Of a stretch of DNA of 64,000 nt, positions 1 to 10,900 are shown piece by piece. Position numbers and translations under genes: made by a program. How positions within the stretch are numbered: the stretch's first letter is position 1; every line of letters starts with the position of its first letter. The notes below the pieces were generated by a model. The model worked only from the letters and a program-made list of their open reading frames with translations, was not told the origin of the DNA and searched no databases. The DNA lies in the NCBI GenBank assembly GCA_013420905.1, contig JAAXNY010000019.1:124001-188000 (forward strand). Reading direction: 5' to 3'. The stretch is from Collybia mongolica (Eukaryota; Basidiomycota; Agaricomycetes; Agaricales; Clitocybaceae).

Positions 1-350
1 ATTACTTGGCCAAAAGCATAGCCAAACAAGTCAATGCAGATGCTCCTGAAATCTATAATGCTCAATGTCTTGACAATGGTTAACTATATGAGTATGATTG
101 AATATAGTATGTGATAATACAACAAAAAAACACGCAATAGGCATATGTACATTTGTTTAAACTTTGCCTTTGATAATGATATTTCTATTTCTAGCATATC
201 TTATAAGTTCTTGATTAGCCCAGGATTCAAGGCTAGAAACAACTTGTTAAATGTTAAATTGTTGATATACATTTCAATACTGTGGGAGCATGTTCCTATC
301 ACAGGAATTTGGACTGATAATACTTCCTTATATGGATGTCTTTATAACCA
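1..350 (+). repeat. Dispersed repeat block R1, copy A
   Basis: This AT-rich, non-coding block recurs with moderate divergence at about 53,260-53,600 and 63,531-63,799. All three share runs such as ATTACTTGGCCA and ACATTTGTTTGAACTTTG-like text. It is interrupted at 351-365 by the target site of a SINE-like insertion and continues as block R2 at 1,335. The short open frame inside is part of the repeat and shows no recognisable domain. Confidence 0.75.
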
Positions 351-365
351 GACATGATAGTACTT

Positions 366-1319
366 CGACGCTTCTTGATCTTTTACCACCACCATCCGAC
401 CGTGGGAATTCGTCCCTCCTGCACTAGGTCGTCCCTAAACTACCTAACACCTCATCCCTAATTGACATTGCCTTTCATCAGACCACCCTTTTGGCCTGGG
501 CCACCATCCTTTTATACCATATCCAAATTTTTAACTTATCAGAGCTGATCCTGACTATCTGCAGGGTCATCTCATCTTGCCTGTACTGGGGGCTTCACTA
601 ATCCGTTCACATCCACCTCATCAACTACCAGGCCACATGAGGACACCACAACTCTAGTACTCTGCTTCGCGCAGATCCTTAGGGAGTGTCACCACCAACA
701 TTCTCGACAATTTATTCATACTCGCTTAACCACTACACCCAAAATACAAAAGGAGGAAGGGGTCTGGCCCCCAATCAGCTACTGTCCCTGCACAGAGCAC
801 ACCTCTTGGGGAGAATGCCAGTTTATCAACCAATGGTGGGATTTGGCGGCCTCATTTTGAGGGGAGTCATCGCTTTGGGAGAGCGGTGTGGAACAGGGGG
901 GAAAGTAATAGGGGGGATTCAGGAGAGGGGGAGCAGGTTTGAGGTATGGGTCGTTCATTTAGTTTGGACATTTATCTTCAACACTGGGGGGGAGTAATGG
1001 GTTTCCAGGGCACTTTGAAAATACCAGGGGGGGAGTGGAACGGGGTACCAACATGAAGGGAGGGGACCATGCCCCAACAAGCGAAGGCAAACCTTTAAGG
1101 CGTTGGGAGGTTCAGACATGGTACAGTACAATACTGTTGGACTGCAGGTATCCTCAGTCTAGACCAGTAATATGACCTGGAGAGCAACTTAGTGTACAGC
1201 TCCACCCTGATGGCTCATTACAGATTACTTAGTGGTAATAGGTGTCTATGCCCACATGTAGCTGGGCCAAACCCACATGCGCTTAATATTATTTGACCAA
1301 AAAAAAAAAAAAAAAAAAA
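366..1319 (+). mobile_element. SINE-like non-LTR retroposon, copy 1 (full length)
   Basis: The element starts at CGACGCTTCTTGATC and ends in a run of about 20 A. It is flanked by a 15-bp target site duplication, GACATGATAGTACTT (351-365) and GACATGATAGCACTT (1320-1334), with one mismatch. A poly(A) tail plus a target duplication of about 15 bp is the mark of target-primed reverse transcription. The copy at 23,113-24,065 differs only by scattered single bases, so the family moved recently. No tRNA-like or 5S-like promoter boxes were seen at the 5' end. The 103-codon frame inside is shifted in other copies and is not taken as a gene. Confidence 0.9.
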
Positions 1320-1334
1320 GACATGATAGCACTT

Positions 1335-1640
1335 GTTTACTTATATTTAAGAGTTAAATAATTATGTAGGTCATGTTATTCAAAAAATATACATTTAGTA
1401 AAATCTTAGAATCTGGTATTTTCTCCTTTCAATAAATAGAGAAGCTACTGAGTTGGCCATGTATTTGGAATGTACAAATATAGATCTACATTTTTCCAAA
1501 TTTGTTGATTTTTTCACATGCTCCATCTTTGAGAATCTAAGTCCCTATCTTACCAGCTGACTTGTTTTTAATAGATATATATTGTTACCCTTTGTTGCCA
1601 GGTATGATCCATAAACACAAACTCTATTGACAATTCATTT
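1335..1640 (+). repeat. Dispersed repeat block R2, copy A
   Basis: This non-coding AT-rich block continues R1 across the SINE-like insertion. Its part at about 1,440-1,640 matches 61,860-62,260, sharing AGAAGCTACTGAGTTGG and CCAGCTGACTTGTTTTTAA. It ends at the target duplication ATGTATTCCTCTAC (1641-1654) of the next retroposon copy and resumes as block R3 at 5,631. Confidence 0.65.
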
Positions 1641-2461
1641 ATGTATTCCTCTACTTTTTTTTTTTTTTTTGGTTAAATAATATTAAGCGTGTGTGGGTGT
1701 AACCCAGCTACACATGGGCAGAGTCACCTACTACCACCAAGTAATCTATAATGGGCCATCAGAGTGGAGCTGTACACTAAGTTTCTCTCCAGGTCATTTT
1801 ATGGGTCTAGACTGAGGATACCTGCAGTCCAACGGTATTGTACTGTACCATGTCTGAACCTCCCAACACCTTAAAGGTTTGCCTTCACTTGTTGGGGCAT
1901 GGTCCCCTCCCTTCATGTTGGTACCCCGTTCCACTCCCCCCCTGGTATTTTCAGGTTGCCCTGGAAACCCATTACTTCCCCCCTGGTGTTGAAGATGAAT
2001 GACCCATACCTCAAACCTGCTCCCCCTCCCCTGAAACCCCCTATTACTTGCCCCCCTGTTCCACACTGCTCTCCCAAAACAATGTCTCCCCTCCAAACTG
2101 AGGCTGCCAAATCCCACCATGGATGATAAACTGACATTCTTCCCAAGAGGTGTGCTCTGTGCAGGGACAGTACACTGTGCACCTGGTGGGGGTGGTTTTT
2201 CCCCCACTTAATGGATGAAAAGGGTTTTTCCTAAGTTTAGTGGATGAAATTAAGGGGTATGAAAATAGGATGAAATTTCATCCCATAAGGGGTGAAATAT
2301 ATGGGATGATTTTCATCTAATAAAAGGGGTGAATTTCATCCCATAAAAAGGGATGTATGGGATGATTTTCATCTAATAAAAGGAGTGAATTTCATCTCAT
2401 ACAGGGGGATATATAGGATGATTTTCATCCAATAAAAGGAGATGTATAGGATAATTTTCCT

Positions 2462-3783
2462 GTATCTTACAGTCCCCCACATGTCCTTGTGGACTCTGCA
2501 CAGACTCTGTGCAGACTCACTTACTTTCTTTTACTTTTATAAATTGCTTACTTACATATAAGAGTTTACTTACTATTTTATTTACTAATGTTCTACATAC
2601 ATTGATAGGATAATATCATATATTGATAGTGAACATGATACATTAATAGTAAATACATAATTTAATATGGGCAGGGGCCCCCGCCACCCCGTCATCCTCT
2701 CCCCACTGCCCCCGTCATCCTTGTTGGCCCCCATGGCATTGTCAGTTGCCTGGGTTTCAGCAGTGGCAGCACTGGCCACTTTTCTTGTTGTTGTCCCCGT
2801 TGTCATCATTGTCCTTTGTTGTTATTGTCATCCTTGTGGTGGTGGTGGTTGTCTTGTCCTCATTGTAGTTGTCATCATTGCACCGTTGTTGGTACTGCCA
2901 CTGCTGCTGCTGTTGCCATCATTGCCACAGGCCTCGTCATTGCTGTTGCTGCTGCTGCTGCTGCTATCTTCATCGTCGTCGTCATCTTCCTCAGGTATTG
3001 TCTTGATATCCAAGTGTTGCAGACACCCAGTTGTTGTTTGGGTGACTTTGCCCTGCACTGGCAGGGTGGGCATGGTGGCTGATTGTGCACGAGGTGGGGG
3101 TGCAATGCTGGCGGTTCCTGCATTGAGCGCATGCTCGGTCCTGGGATGGGCTATTAGCAACAGGAGTGATAAAAAAAAAACATGCACACTGCTGGGGCAC
3201 CCTGAGCATTGGTGGCCATGTCCTCCTTGTTGCGGGTTCCTGAGGTTTTCCTGGGGGGGACGTGCTGCGTGGTGAGTGCATAGGTGAGCAATGTTCTGGG
3301 ACTCACCTCCCTCTGCCCCTCAGGGCGCCCTTTCCCCGCTGTCCCCTTGGGTTATGTCCTTTTCCACCATTCCCCCCACCTCCCTTGGCCTTGTTGTTTG
3401 CCGTTTGTGCATCTCTGGGTGCTTTGGGGGCCTATTTGCTGGCATAATGCATTGGGCGTTGGTTGGCGTTGGGTGTGTTGGGTGTGTTGGGTGCATTGGC
3501 AGTTTGGTGGACGTTGTTGATGTGGTTGAAAGTAATCAACGAAGGTGTGGCAATGGTAATGTGACCGTGGCACGTGACTCAATATCATGTGACCTGTTTT
3601 TGTTGACTTGAGGCTGTTTATCTCTCAGCTGGGAATGCCAGTCTTGCCCAGTGGTTATCCATGCCAAAAATTTTAATATTATGTAATGATCCTCCCTGTG
3701 ACTGTTCAAACCTGGTGGGGTGCACATTTTTCAGCCTCCTATTAATAACAAATAATATATGATTTGAATAAATAAAATTTGTC
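2462..3783 (-). repeat. Truncated KDZ-type non-autonomous element with trinucleotide-repeat exon
   Basis: The left end reads CTTACAGTCCCCCACATGTC, like the right end of the element at 54,658-55,983. The whole block is the reversed counterpart of that element. Both keep a GC-rich low-complexity stretch that reads on one strand as runs of Asp/Glu, Ser, Asn and Thr with a shared order of blocks. Upstream on the minus strand, at about 3,080-3,150, a PRTEH-type segment resembles the first coding stretch of the KDZ element at about 56,100. The left terminal sequence is present but the opposite terminal repeat is missing, so this is a fragment carried inside the CACTA-like element. Confidence 0.6.
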
Positions 3784-3785
3784 AG
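3645..3785 (+). repeat. tRNA-derived SINE head with pol III boxes
   Basis: TTGCCCAGTGGTTA (3645-3658) fits an RNA polymerase III A box and TGTTCAAACCT (3704-3714) fits a B box, about 45 bp apart. A T5 terminator-like run follows at about 3,728. A reversed copy with better boxes lies at 54,946-55,009. No acceptor stem could be folded, so this is a tRNA-related retroposon or relic and not a working tRNA gene. Confidence 0.5.
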
Positions 3786-4700
3786 CATTCCCACATTTGA
3801 TCACAGGGCCCCATTGACCAAGATGCTCGACAGCTGAACATTCCGAGCTATATCATGTGTTGGCAGCTGCTTTCACATGCTTTTCCTCTTGCTCTTGTAC
3901 CACCACCATTGCATGTTGGCTGCCTCCCATCCTCCCCCTCATAGTAAACACTCTTCATTGATAGATTACAATTACTATAGTAATACTTGTAGTAGTCATT
4001 TGAATTCCAATACAAACTATAAGGCTTTGTTAAGAATATTATTAAATGCTAATAATGATCCTACAGGAAACCTAAGAACATCATTGGTATGCAGGACAAG
4101 ACCATGCCTGACAATGTCCTCAACATGGTACACCACTTTGTTGACCTCAAAGTGCAGGTGGACAATGAGGGGGTCTCAGTATGTCTGTCTATCCAATCTA
4201 ATCCAAAGCACATTAACATTGACCCGTTTTACAGATGACTTCATTACAATGAGGTCAACAAGGACAATGGGCAGTCTGGCAGTGCATGAACAAAGACCAA
4301 CAACTTCCACCCATTACTTAATTTTTTTTTTATCTTTATTATACTAATCTGACCAGCCAAACTCACCACCTTAGGTAAAGTTGTTCATGCTAAAGAAAAA
4401 GTAGGGAGTCCTATTCCATACCCACTGTGTGGCATCACTGGAAATGGGTTCTGTCTCCAGGTGCAGCTTCAGGATGACAAGGATTTATATGGGGCCATTT
4501 GGGTAAGTTTTCTCATTACTAATCTCAATACATGATTCTAACAAATCACAGTGTTGTGTTTGCAGTCTGGTTGGTAATGCTGGTGATCAGGAACTTCAGA
4601 TGAGGGATATGAATCAGTGGTATACTAGTTGATAGAGCATTCAAATTACAATACCTTAGATCTTATGGATGTTAAACCTTAACTGTACAAAATGAATGAA
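3786..4700 (+). other. Decayed coding-like stretch inside the CACTA-like element
   Basis: Between 4,060 and 4,510 the plus strand reads in shifting frames. One fragment contains MQDKTMPDNVLNMVHH, followed by a second fragment ending near GNGFCLQVQLQDDKDLYG at about 4,490. The pieces look like old exons, but no family was recognised and no continuous frame is left. The rest is AT-rich filler leading into subterminal repeats. Confidence 0.3.
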
Positions 4701-5630
4701 GTGTGTTTATTGATAACAGGGAAGAAAGAATGAATTTGAATTTAAGTGATGTAAATAGCATGAAATCAATCCCCACAAAAGCTATTATTCTCACCTGCAA
4801 TGGTATGAAATTCATCTCTACAAAAGCTATTATTCTCACCTGTAATGGTATGAAATTCATCCCTACAAAGGCTATTAATCCCATATTGGTAGGAATTACC
4901 TCCCACAATGGTTGTTTTTTCCACCTATGGTGGAATGAAATTCATCCCATAGTCTCAACAATCAGGGGTATGAATACAGACAAATTTCGTATGAAATTCA
5001 TCCACTAAATCATACCTTAAGGGGGGGTTTTTCCTCCTTTTTTTCCCTCCACAGAGGGTGTTTTTTCATACATCTTTGGGATGAAATTCATTATATTGTG
5101 TAATTATTGGGTGGATGAAATTCATATATTGAAGTGTTAAATTCATTACTTAAGGGGATGAAATATGGGTTGAATTTCATCCATTTCTAGTTTCACAGTG
5201 GTAGCTGATTGGGGGCCAGACCCCTTCCTCCTTTTGTATTTGGGTGTAGTGGTTAAGCAAGTATGAATGAATTCATCAAAAATGTTGGCAGTGACGCTCC
5301 CTAAGGATCTGCACTAAGCAGAGTACAAGAGTTGTGGTGTCCTCATGTGGCCTGGTAGTTGATAAGTGGATGTGAACAGATTAGAGAAGCCCCCAGTACA
5401 GGCAGAATGGAGAGGGCCCTGCAGATAGTCAGGATCAGCTCTGATAAGTTAAAAATTTGGATATTGTATAAAAGGATAGTGGCCCAGGCCAATAAAGTGG
5501 TCTGATGAAAGGCAATCTCAATTAGGGATGAGGTGTTAGGTAGTTTACAGATGACCTAGTGCAGGAGGAATGAATTCCCATGGTCAGATGGTGGTGGTAA
5601 AAGATCAAGAAGCGTCATGTATTCCTCTAC

Positions 5631-6252
5631 TTAAAAATCTGTTACAAAATCAGAGAAACCAGCTCTCTATTGCAACAGACTAGTTTGAGAAATATAAGGA
5701 AAAAAGACAATTAGAAATAAACATATGGACTCATATCTGCCCATAATTGCCCTCTACCTCAAGCCAGAAAGGTTACAAGCTGAAACTAGTATATCCTGTT
5801 TTGTAAAAGGCTCCAGGATTAAAATTTTGGAACAAAGGTTTACTCTTTTCCAACTTTCTCCAGGCACTAGTTTTTATACTCCTATATACCCAAATATGCA
5901 TCGATACCTATCTTGTACCTTCTGTTTTGATTTGGAAATTTTTTGGCAAGGGTTATAAAAAATGAAGCTAGAGTCAGACTCAAGTACATAACTGAGATAT
6001 AGTAGTCCTATACAATAAAACACTCATTCCCAGTTCATCAATTTATACCCATAAAAGTCCTAAATCCAGATGTTACAGATCAGCCTTATCTGTGAGAAAA
6101 AGGAAAGTTGAAAGCATCAGTGCTTTGAAATGTGTAAAAATGTAATGTAAGTTCACCCAATCTGTTTTCAAAGATGGTTGGTAAAAGCCTTTCAACTACT
6201 GCATCCAGTTCTCTGTTATAGAAGTTTTAATAGATTACAGTAGTATCAAGGG
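5631..6252 (+). repeat. Dispersed repeat block R3, copy A
   Basis: The block matches about 62,880-62,990 over ACTCATATCTGCC and CCCTCTACCTCAAG. In both copies one frame reads a DSYLP..ALYL motif that could be a relic of an old transposase, but this is too short to assign. It ends at the target duplication TAAAGGTTTACATTT (6253-6267) of the next retroposon. Confidence 0.55.
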
Positions 6253-6625
6253 TAAAGGTTTACATTTTTTTTTTTTTTTTTTTTTTTTGGTTCAACATTT
6301 TATATAGCAATTGTACCTAATACATGTGTTGCTCACTTTGCAAAGTAGTTATGGGAAAGAGGGTGGAGGGGACGAGAGACAAAGCACCATCATGCTGGGG
6401 TGTCCCAGGGTGGCCGAAGTCACACCAGAATTGTCGCAGGTCAAAGACCCATTTTACGCAGACCGGTAAGGGTCAAGCTACGCCAGGGGGTTGGCCCCCC
6501 GCCATGGTGCACCGCAGCAGGTAGTAGATTGAGTCCATTGATTATCCCAGTCTGGAAGAAACGCGAGGTGCACCTCATAACACGAATCCACCTAACACGG
6601 TGTACTGCCCCCAGCCTGAGTTGAA

Positions 6626-6895
6626 CTAAGGAACATCAAATGCAAACGCAGTCTCATTCACTTCAAGGAAATCCACCAGCCACTTGTACAGCAGCTGTTG
6701 TTTTGGGGGTGTTTCCTGTGTGTGAGATGGGCAATGGCGAAGAATGTGTGGCACAGATTCCATAGGGAATCCGCATCTACAGGCTGTGGGCTCTTCGGGG
6801 AAGAACCGAGATTGGAATGTCCCTATGGGGGTGTGTCCGGTTACGCAGCATGTTAAGCGTGCGGTGAGACCATGACTATGTCCGGTCTTACGCAT
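6626..6895 (-). pseudogene. C-terminal fragment of a LINE reverse-transcriptase ORF
   Basis: This 89-codon open frame resembles the tail of fungal non-LTR retrotransposon polyproteins, downstream of RNase H. It has an R-L-T...TGH-P-G.F..RFFPEEP segment, then a Cys/His cluster (C-R-C-G-F-P, then HILRHCPSH). The cluster spacing, C-x-C then H-x4-C, is the usual LINE C-terminal finger. No reverse transcriptase or RNase H core lies upstream within the 1.66-kb unit, so it cannot mobilise itself. It may be kept because the 3' end is what the LINE enzyme recognises, with the coding sense left over from that origin. The family assignment is from memory of the motif. Confidence 0.6.
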
Positions 6896-7838
6896 CCAGG
6901 GCCCATTTTTGACATGGGTTGGCGAAGTTTAGGGCCCCTCTTGCGAGGAGCCCTATTGGCGACTTCGGGAATTTTCACCAGGGAGTACAACCCCAGCTAC
7001 TCACTCCTTGGCATGTCACGCCCTGTTTGGCCCGAAGGCCTGCCTATTTGGTGTTGCATGTCATCATTGATGGGCTGGCTCAGTATTTTTCAACATATTG
7101 CCTCCATCTAGACATCAGTCTTACTCAGCAGTCACCTGCCTTCCAAGTAGGTCGAGTATGGGATCACACCCATGACAAGCTTCAGATTTTAACCAGCAGC
7201 GCCAGCACCACGGCTTCAACTTAAGCACCAACCTGGATCTATTATACCCAGGGGCACCGACAGAGGATTTAGATCTCTCGAGCCTGGGGAGGGGGACTAC
7301 CCCATCCAGCTACGGCCCATGTGTTGAACATTTCCTGTCCCCTGGCAGATGGTTCGGTGATGCCTTCCGGCCTGGATCCCCAATCTGTCCAGAGTCTCTG
7401 TCTCACCATCAGCCAACCGGATGTGCTATGAGCCTTAATTTGGTCTCTCCGGAGTTACTTATGGAGCTAACGCCCCGCTGATGACTAACGTCCTACAAGC
7501 AGCCATTGGGGAGGGCTATTACTGGTATTACCACGCTCATAGGAGTCAGGTGTCCTGTCCCCTCTGCGCCGGGGTCGGAGTGTTATAATCCCCATTCCTG
7601 ATCTTACTGTCCCCTATCCTTTTGGCCCCAGGGTCGCCACTTAAGGTATCGCCTCAGGGGTGTTGCCACTTGGGGTAGTCCAGTGACTGTCACATCACTG
7701 GTGGCCATAGAGCTCCAGATCAGGTGCCGGTATTTCCAGCTTTGAATATCCTTTACCAAGGGATTACCTAATCCAGATTTGATTCCCATGCCAGGGAACT
7801 CATTAGCCGGTGCAGATCTTAGGTAATCTGCCTGAGCA

Positions 7839-7930
7839 GGAATCGAACCCTCAACCCTTAGGATGTTGCACAGCCACCCTGATGGGAGCACAACTTTTTG
7901 CAGTAGTAACCGCTACTCCATTGTGCCCCC
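7839..7930 (-). promoter_or_regulatory. Internal RNA polymerase III promoter of the retroposon
   Basis: On the minus strand the A box is TGGAGTAGCGGTTA (complement of 7907-7920) and the B box is GGTTCGATTCC (complement of 7839-7849), about 57 bp apart. Both match tRNA consensus boxes well. The first base of the element at 7930 is about 10 bp before the A box, where a tRNA-like transcript would start. Confidence 0.7.
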
Positions 7931-7971
7931 TAAAGGTTTACATTTGCAAGGCAGAAGCAGATCCATGGTAT

Positions 7972-10900
7972 TCAGAGACCAAGCTTTCCATGGCCAACTT
8001 CAACTTGCCAGTTGGCAAAATTGATTTCATCCTCAGTAACACCATTTAAGCACATTTTTTTGTTCAGTTTGAGTATCTGAAGCTCATCCCACAATAGAGA
8101 GCGCATGAGACAGGCACCCACAGTTTGTGCATGTGAACCCTTAGGAACAACAGGTAGGATTTGTTGATAGTCACCACCAAATACTACAGTTAATCCCCCA
8201 AAGGTTCTATTATCTCCTCTAATATCCTGGCATAGCCAGTTAACTGCATCAAAGACATGATAATGCTGCATAAGAGCCTCATCCCATAGTATGAGGTCAG
8301 TTTGTTGCAAAAGCTCAGCTTCTGGAGTCCCTTTACTAATTCCACATGTAGCTGATTCATGGACCTCCAGAGGAATTTTAAAGCAAAAGTGAGCAGTTCT
8401 TCCTCCTGCCAGTAATAGTGCTGCAATTCCAGATGAAGCCACACATAAGACAATTTTTCTCTGGCCTCTGAAATAGCAACACAGGGTGTTATAGACAAAT
8501 GTTTTGCCACAACCTCCAGAGCCATTGAGAAAGAATGATTGTCCAGACTTGGTTTCCACAGCTTCCTTGACTGCATTGAAAGCAGCTTTCTGTTCATCAT
8601 TCAGCTGTTCTGACTGTTCTAAATACTCTGCAAACTGTTCTGCATCATCATAATTCTGTTGCTCACAAATAAGAGTATTTCCCAACTGGATAGTCCAATC
8701 CATCTGAGATGTTGGCATTCCAATAATTGAAGTCAATGATTTGTTACTTTGTGCCAGTATCTGCTCAATCAGGTATAAACCATAGTCATAGACTTGCTCT
8801 TCTGTTGGATTTGCCACACCTCCCTTTGTTCTTAGCCAGTGAGCAAGGTCATCACAAATATTCTCATGGAACTGGTTCCATAAGGCTATTGGATCAGATG
8901 GTTGACATTCAGCCAGAATCATCGCAAATAGTGAACAGAGTTGTCTGCCTGTTTGCATAAGTGATGCTTCAGTCAAGGCTTGAATCCATTCCTGATCATC
9001 ATCTAATAGTCCCCTTGCACGGCATGCCTGATGGAAAGAGGGGTATAATTTATCTTCAAAAGTAGCCAAATCATCAAAAGATTTTGGGCCTTTGACTGCA
9101 GTCAAAAGTAGGCGCAGATAGAAACATTCTCCAGAAGCAGGATGAGCATAGTACATTCTGCCAATAGCAAAGTTTTGCTCTCTGAGTTTCCATTTTTTTG
9201 TTTTATCTACCCAAACAAATTTTTTGGGAAAGTCCTGATATAAAAGATCCTTGGCTTCATTAGGAAACCTTATATTAGCCTTGAAGAATCCTGTCAAGGT
9301 AGTATCTTGTGTAGCTGCTCTTTCTACAACCTGTTGTATAGGAACAGTACTATCAGCATTCCAAGTCACATTATGTTGATCCTTTAGATGAACCTGAAGC
9401 CTAATAACAGGAGGATGCTCCTGGTGCATATGATATTGGAATATCCGCCAAATACCCTCACAGGGGGAGATGTAACGTGCATCCAAGTACAATTTAACTT
9501 CATCATTTTTGTTTCTGAACTCTGCAGTTGTGTGATCATGCCCTTTGTACACATACTTATATATATATTTGATAGACTTGATTGATATGACACATTCCAA
9601 ATTTATGTGGCATTGGTACTTCCACAATAAATAAGGATTATAGGGAACTACCCATTGATTGTCCAAATTGTAGTTGCCTATTCTGTATGGCTGAGCCAGT
9701 GGGCGCCTTCAATAGCTGGCATATGCATTTTCAGACAGTGTAGTCATATGTTTAAGGGGTTTTGGATAATATCTAATGCATTTATTATCTTCCATGCAGG
9801 GAGAGTCTTTGTTGAGATTACCACATGGACCATGGACCATAACTCTCTTGATCAATTCAAATAACTCAGGTTGTTCATTTGGATTAGGAAACTCAGCAGA
9901 GATCAGACTATCAACATCCTCAGGAGTTCTGAGTTTTGATTCTGGAGCCAAGAAGATAATCATATGCATATAAGGCAAACCACGTTTCTGAAATACAATA
10001 GTGTAAACTCTTGCAACAGAGACACCCAAAACCCCTTGCTGGACAATATCTTTTAGAAGCTCTTTCATTTTAAGCTTGAACACTCTGGAGATCAGATCAG
10101 GTCTATCAGATGCCTTTTGCCCAGGTAAAAGTTCTCTTTTGATCTCAGGCCAGTTAGGATCAGCAGTAGCTGTTAAGAACAAATCAGCACCTTTGAAATG
10201 CCAGTTTAGAGCAAGAGCATCCTGGCAGCATTGAGTCATAAAGCGTGTTCCTGCTGTAAAGGATGAAGGCAAAATGGTACACTTTCCCAAGTCATCACCA
10301 TCAACTTCAGGATTATGATGTATAGCATCTGCTAAGCCTTTGTATAAATCAGAGTGCAGCTTTGACTGGTTTCCTGCAATATACTGAAGATGTTGCTGCT
10401 CAGTTGCAGCCCAGGAATCTACAATATATTCCTGGAAAAGTTTTCCAGCACAAAAAATGTGATTTGTTTCTCCTTGCCTAGGGTGCAAACAATAGCCAAA
10501 GTACTCTGCCTGAGTTACACGATTAGATCTTCTTCTGACAGCCCTGACTTGACCACCTTCAGAATCATTGGAGTCATCAGATGATTCATTATTGTTCAGG
10601 TGATTATGCTCTATATTTGGATGCCACTGTAACTGTCCAGTTGGAAACAGCAATACAAAATGGAGAGATGGATATAAAGGATGCATCTCATTGATACATC
10701 TCAAACCACCACACCATGTATGAAGTATAATATCTCTTTTGTCAGTTTGGATATCTCCTCCAGGTAAAATAACAGCAATTTCATTGACAGAAGCAGATGG
10801 AAGATTATATCATCTACAATCAGTTTCTTTTTCATAACGTAGAGCAATACGACAATCCTGCTCTGGAGGTAAGTCCTTGATGAGTTCATATGCCTGCTTA

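Larger units (their letters stand above)
2173..5200. mobile_element. CACTA-like non-autonomous DNA transposon
   Basis: The element splits the SINE-like copy cleanly. The left flank ends in GTA (2170-2172) and the right flank begins with GTA (5201-5203), while the undisturbed family sequence has GTA once. The ends are CACTGTGCACC on the left and, reverse-complemented, CACTGTGAAAC on the right. A 3-bp duplication with CACT ends is typical of CACTA/EnSpm-type elements. Subterminal copies of the near-palindrome ATGAAATTCATCC are dense at 2,200-2,460 and 4,700-5,190. No transposase frame was found, so it probably depends on an element elsewhere. It carries a second, truncated repeat at 2,462-3,783. 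Confidence 0.85.
1655..5616 (-). mobile_element. SINE-like retroposon, copy 4, reversed and split by a DNA transposon
   Basis: Read on the minus strand this is a full member of the same family as 366-1,319. The 5' part lies at 5,204-5,616. The 3' part lies at 1,655-2,172 and ends in poly(A), seen as a T run at 1,655. It has its own 14-bp target duplication, ATGTATTCCTCTAC, at 1641-1654 and 5617-5630. The copy is interrupted between 2,172 and 5,201 by a CACTA-like element. It is more diverged than copies 1 and 2, so it is an older insertion. Confidence 0.88.
6268..7930 (-). mobile_element. tRNA-headed retroposon with LINE-derived 3' end
   Basis: The element has a perfect 15-bp target duplication, TAAAGGTTTACATTT, at 6253-6267 and 7931-7945, and a poly(A) tail seen as a T run of about 22 on the left. 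Read on the minus strand, the 5' end begins GGGGGCACAATGG with a tRNA-like A box and B box. The 3' third contains a LINE-type C-terminal open frame. About 1 kb of unassigned body lies between. The combination of a tRNA-derived promoter and a LINE 3' end is the usual SINE design, but 1.66 kb is long for one. An alternative is a LINE copy with an internal deletion that acquired a tRNA head. Confidence 0.85.

Noticed and set aside
686..997. 103-codon frame in the SINE-like element, repeated at 23,433-23,744
   Set aside because: It recurs only because the two copies are nearly identical. In copies 3 and 4 the same DNA is frame-shifted, so there is no sign of protein selection.
2667..3281. Plus-strand frame of 202 codons with Leu/Val/Ser runs
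   Set aside because: It is the complement of the acidic and Ser/Asn trinucleotide-repeat stretch read on the minus strand. Hydrophobic runs here follow from the repeat.
3645..3785. Possible functional tRNA gene
   Set aside because: A and B boxes and a T run are present, but no acceptor stem pairs, and the unit is repeated in a mobile context.
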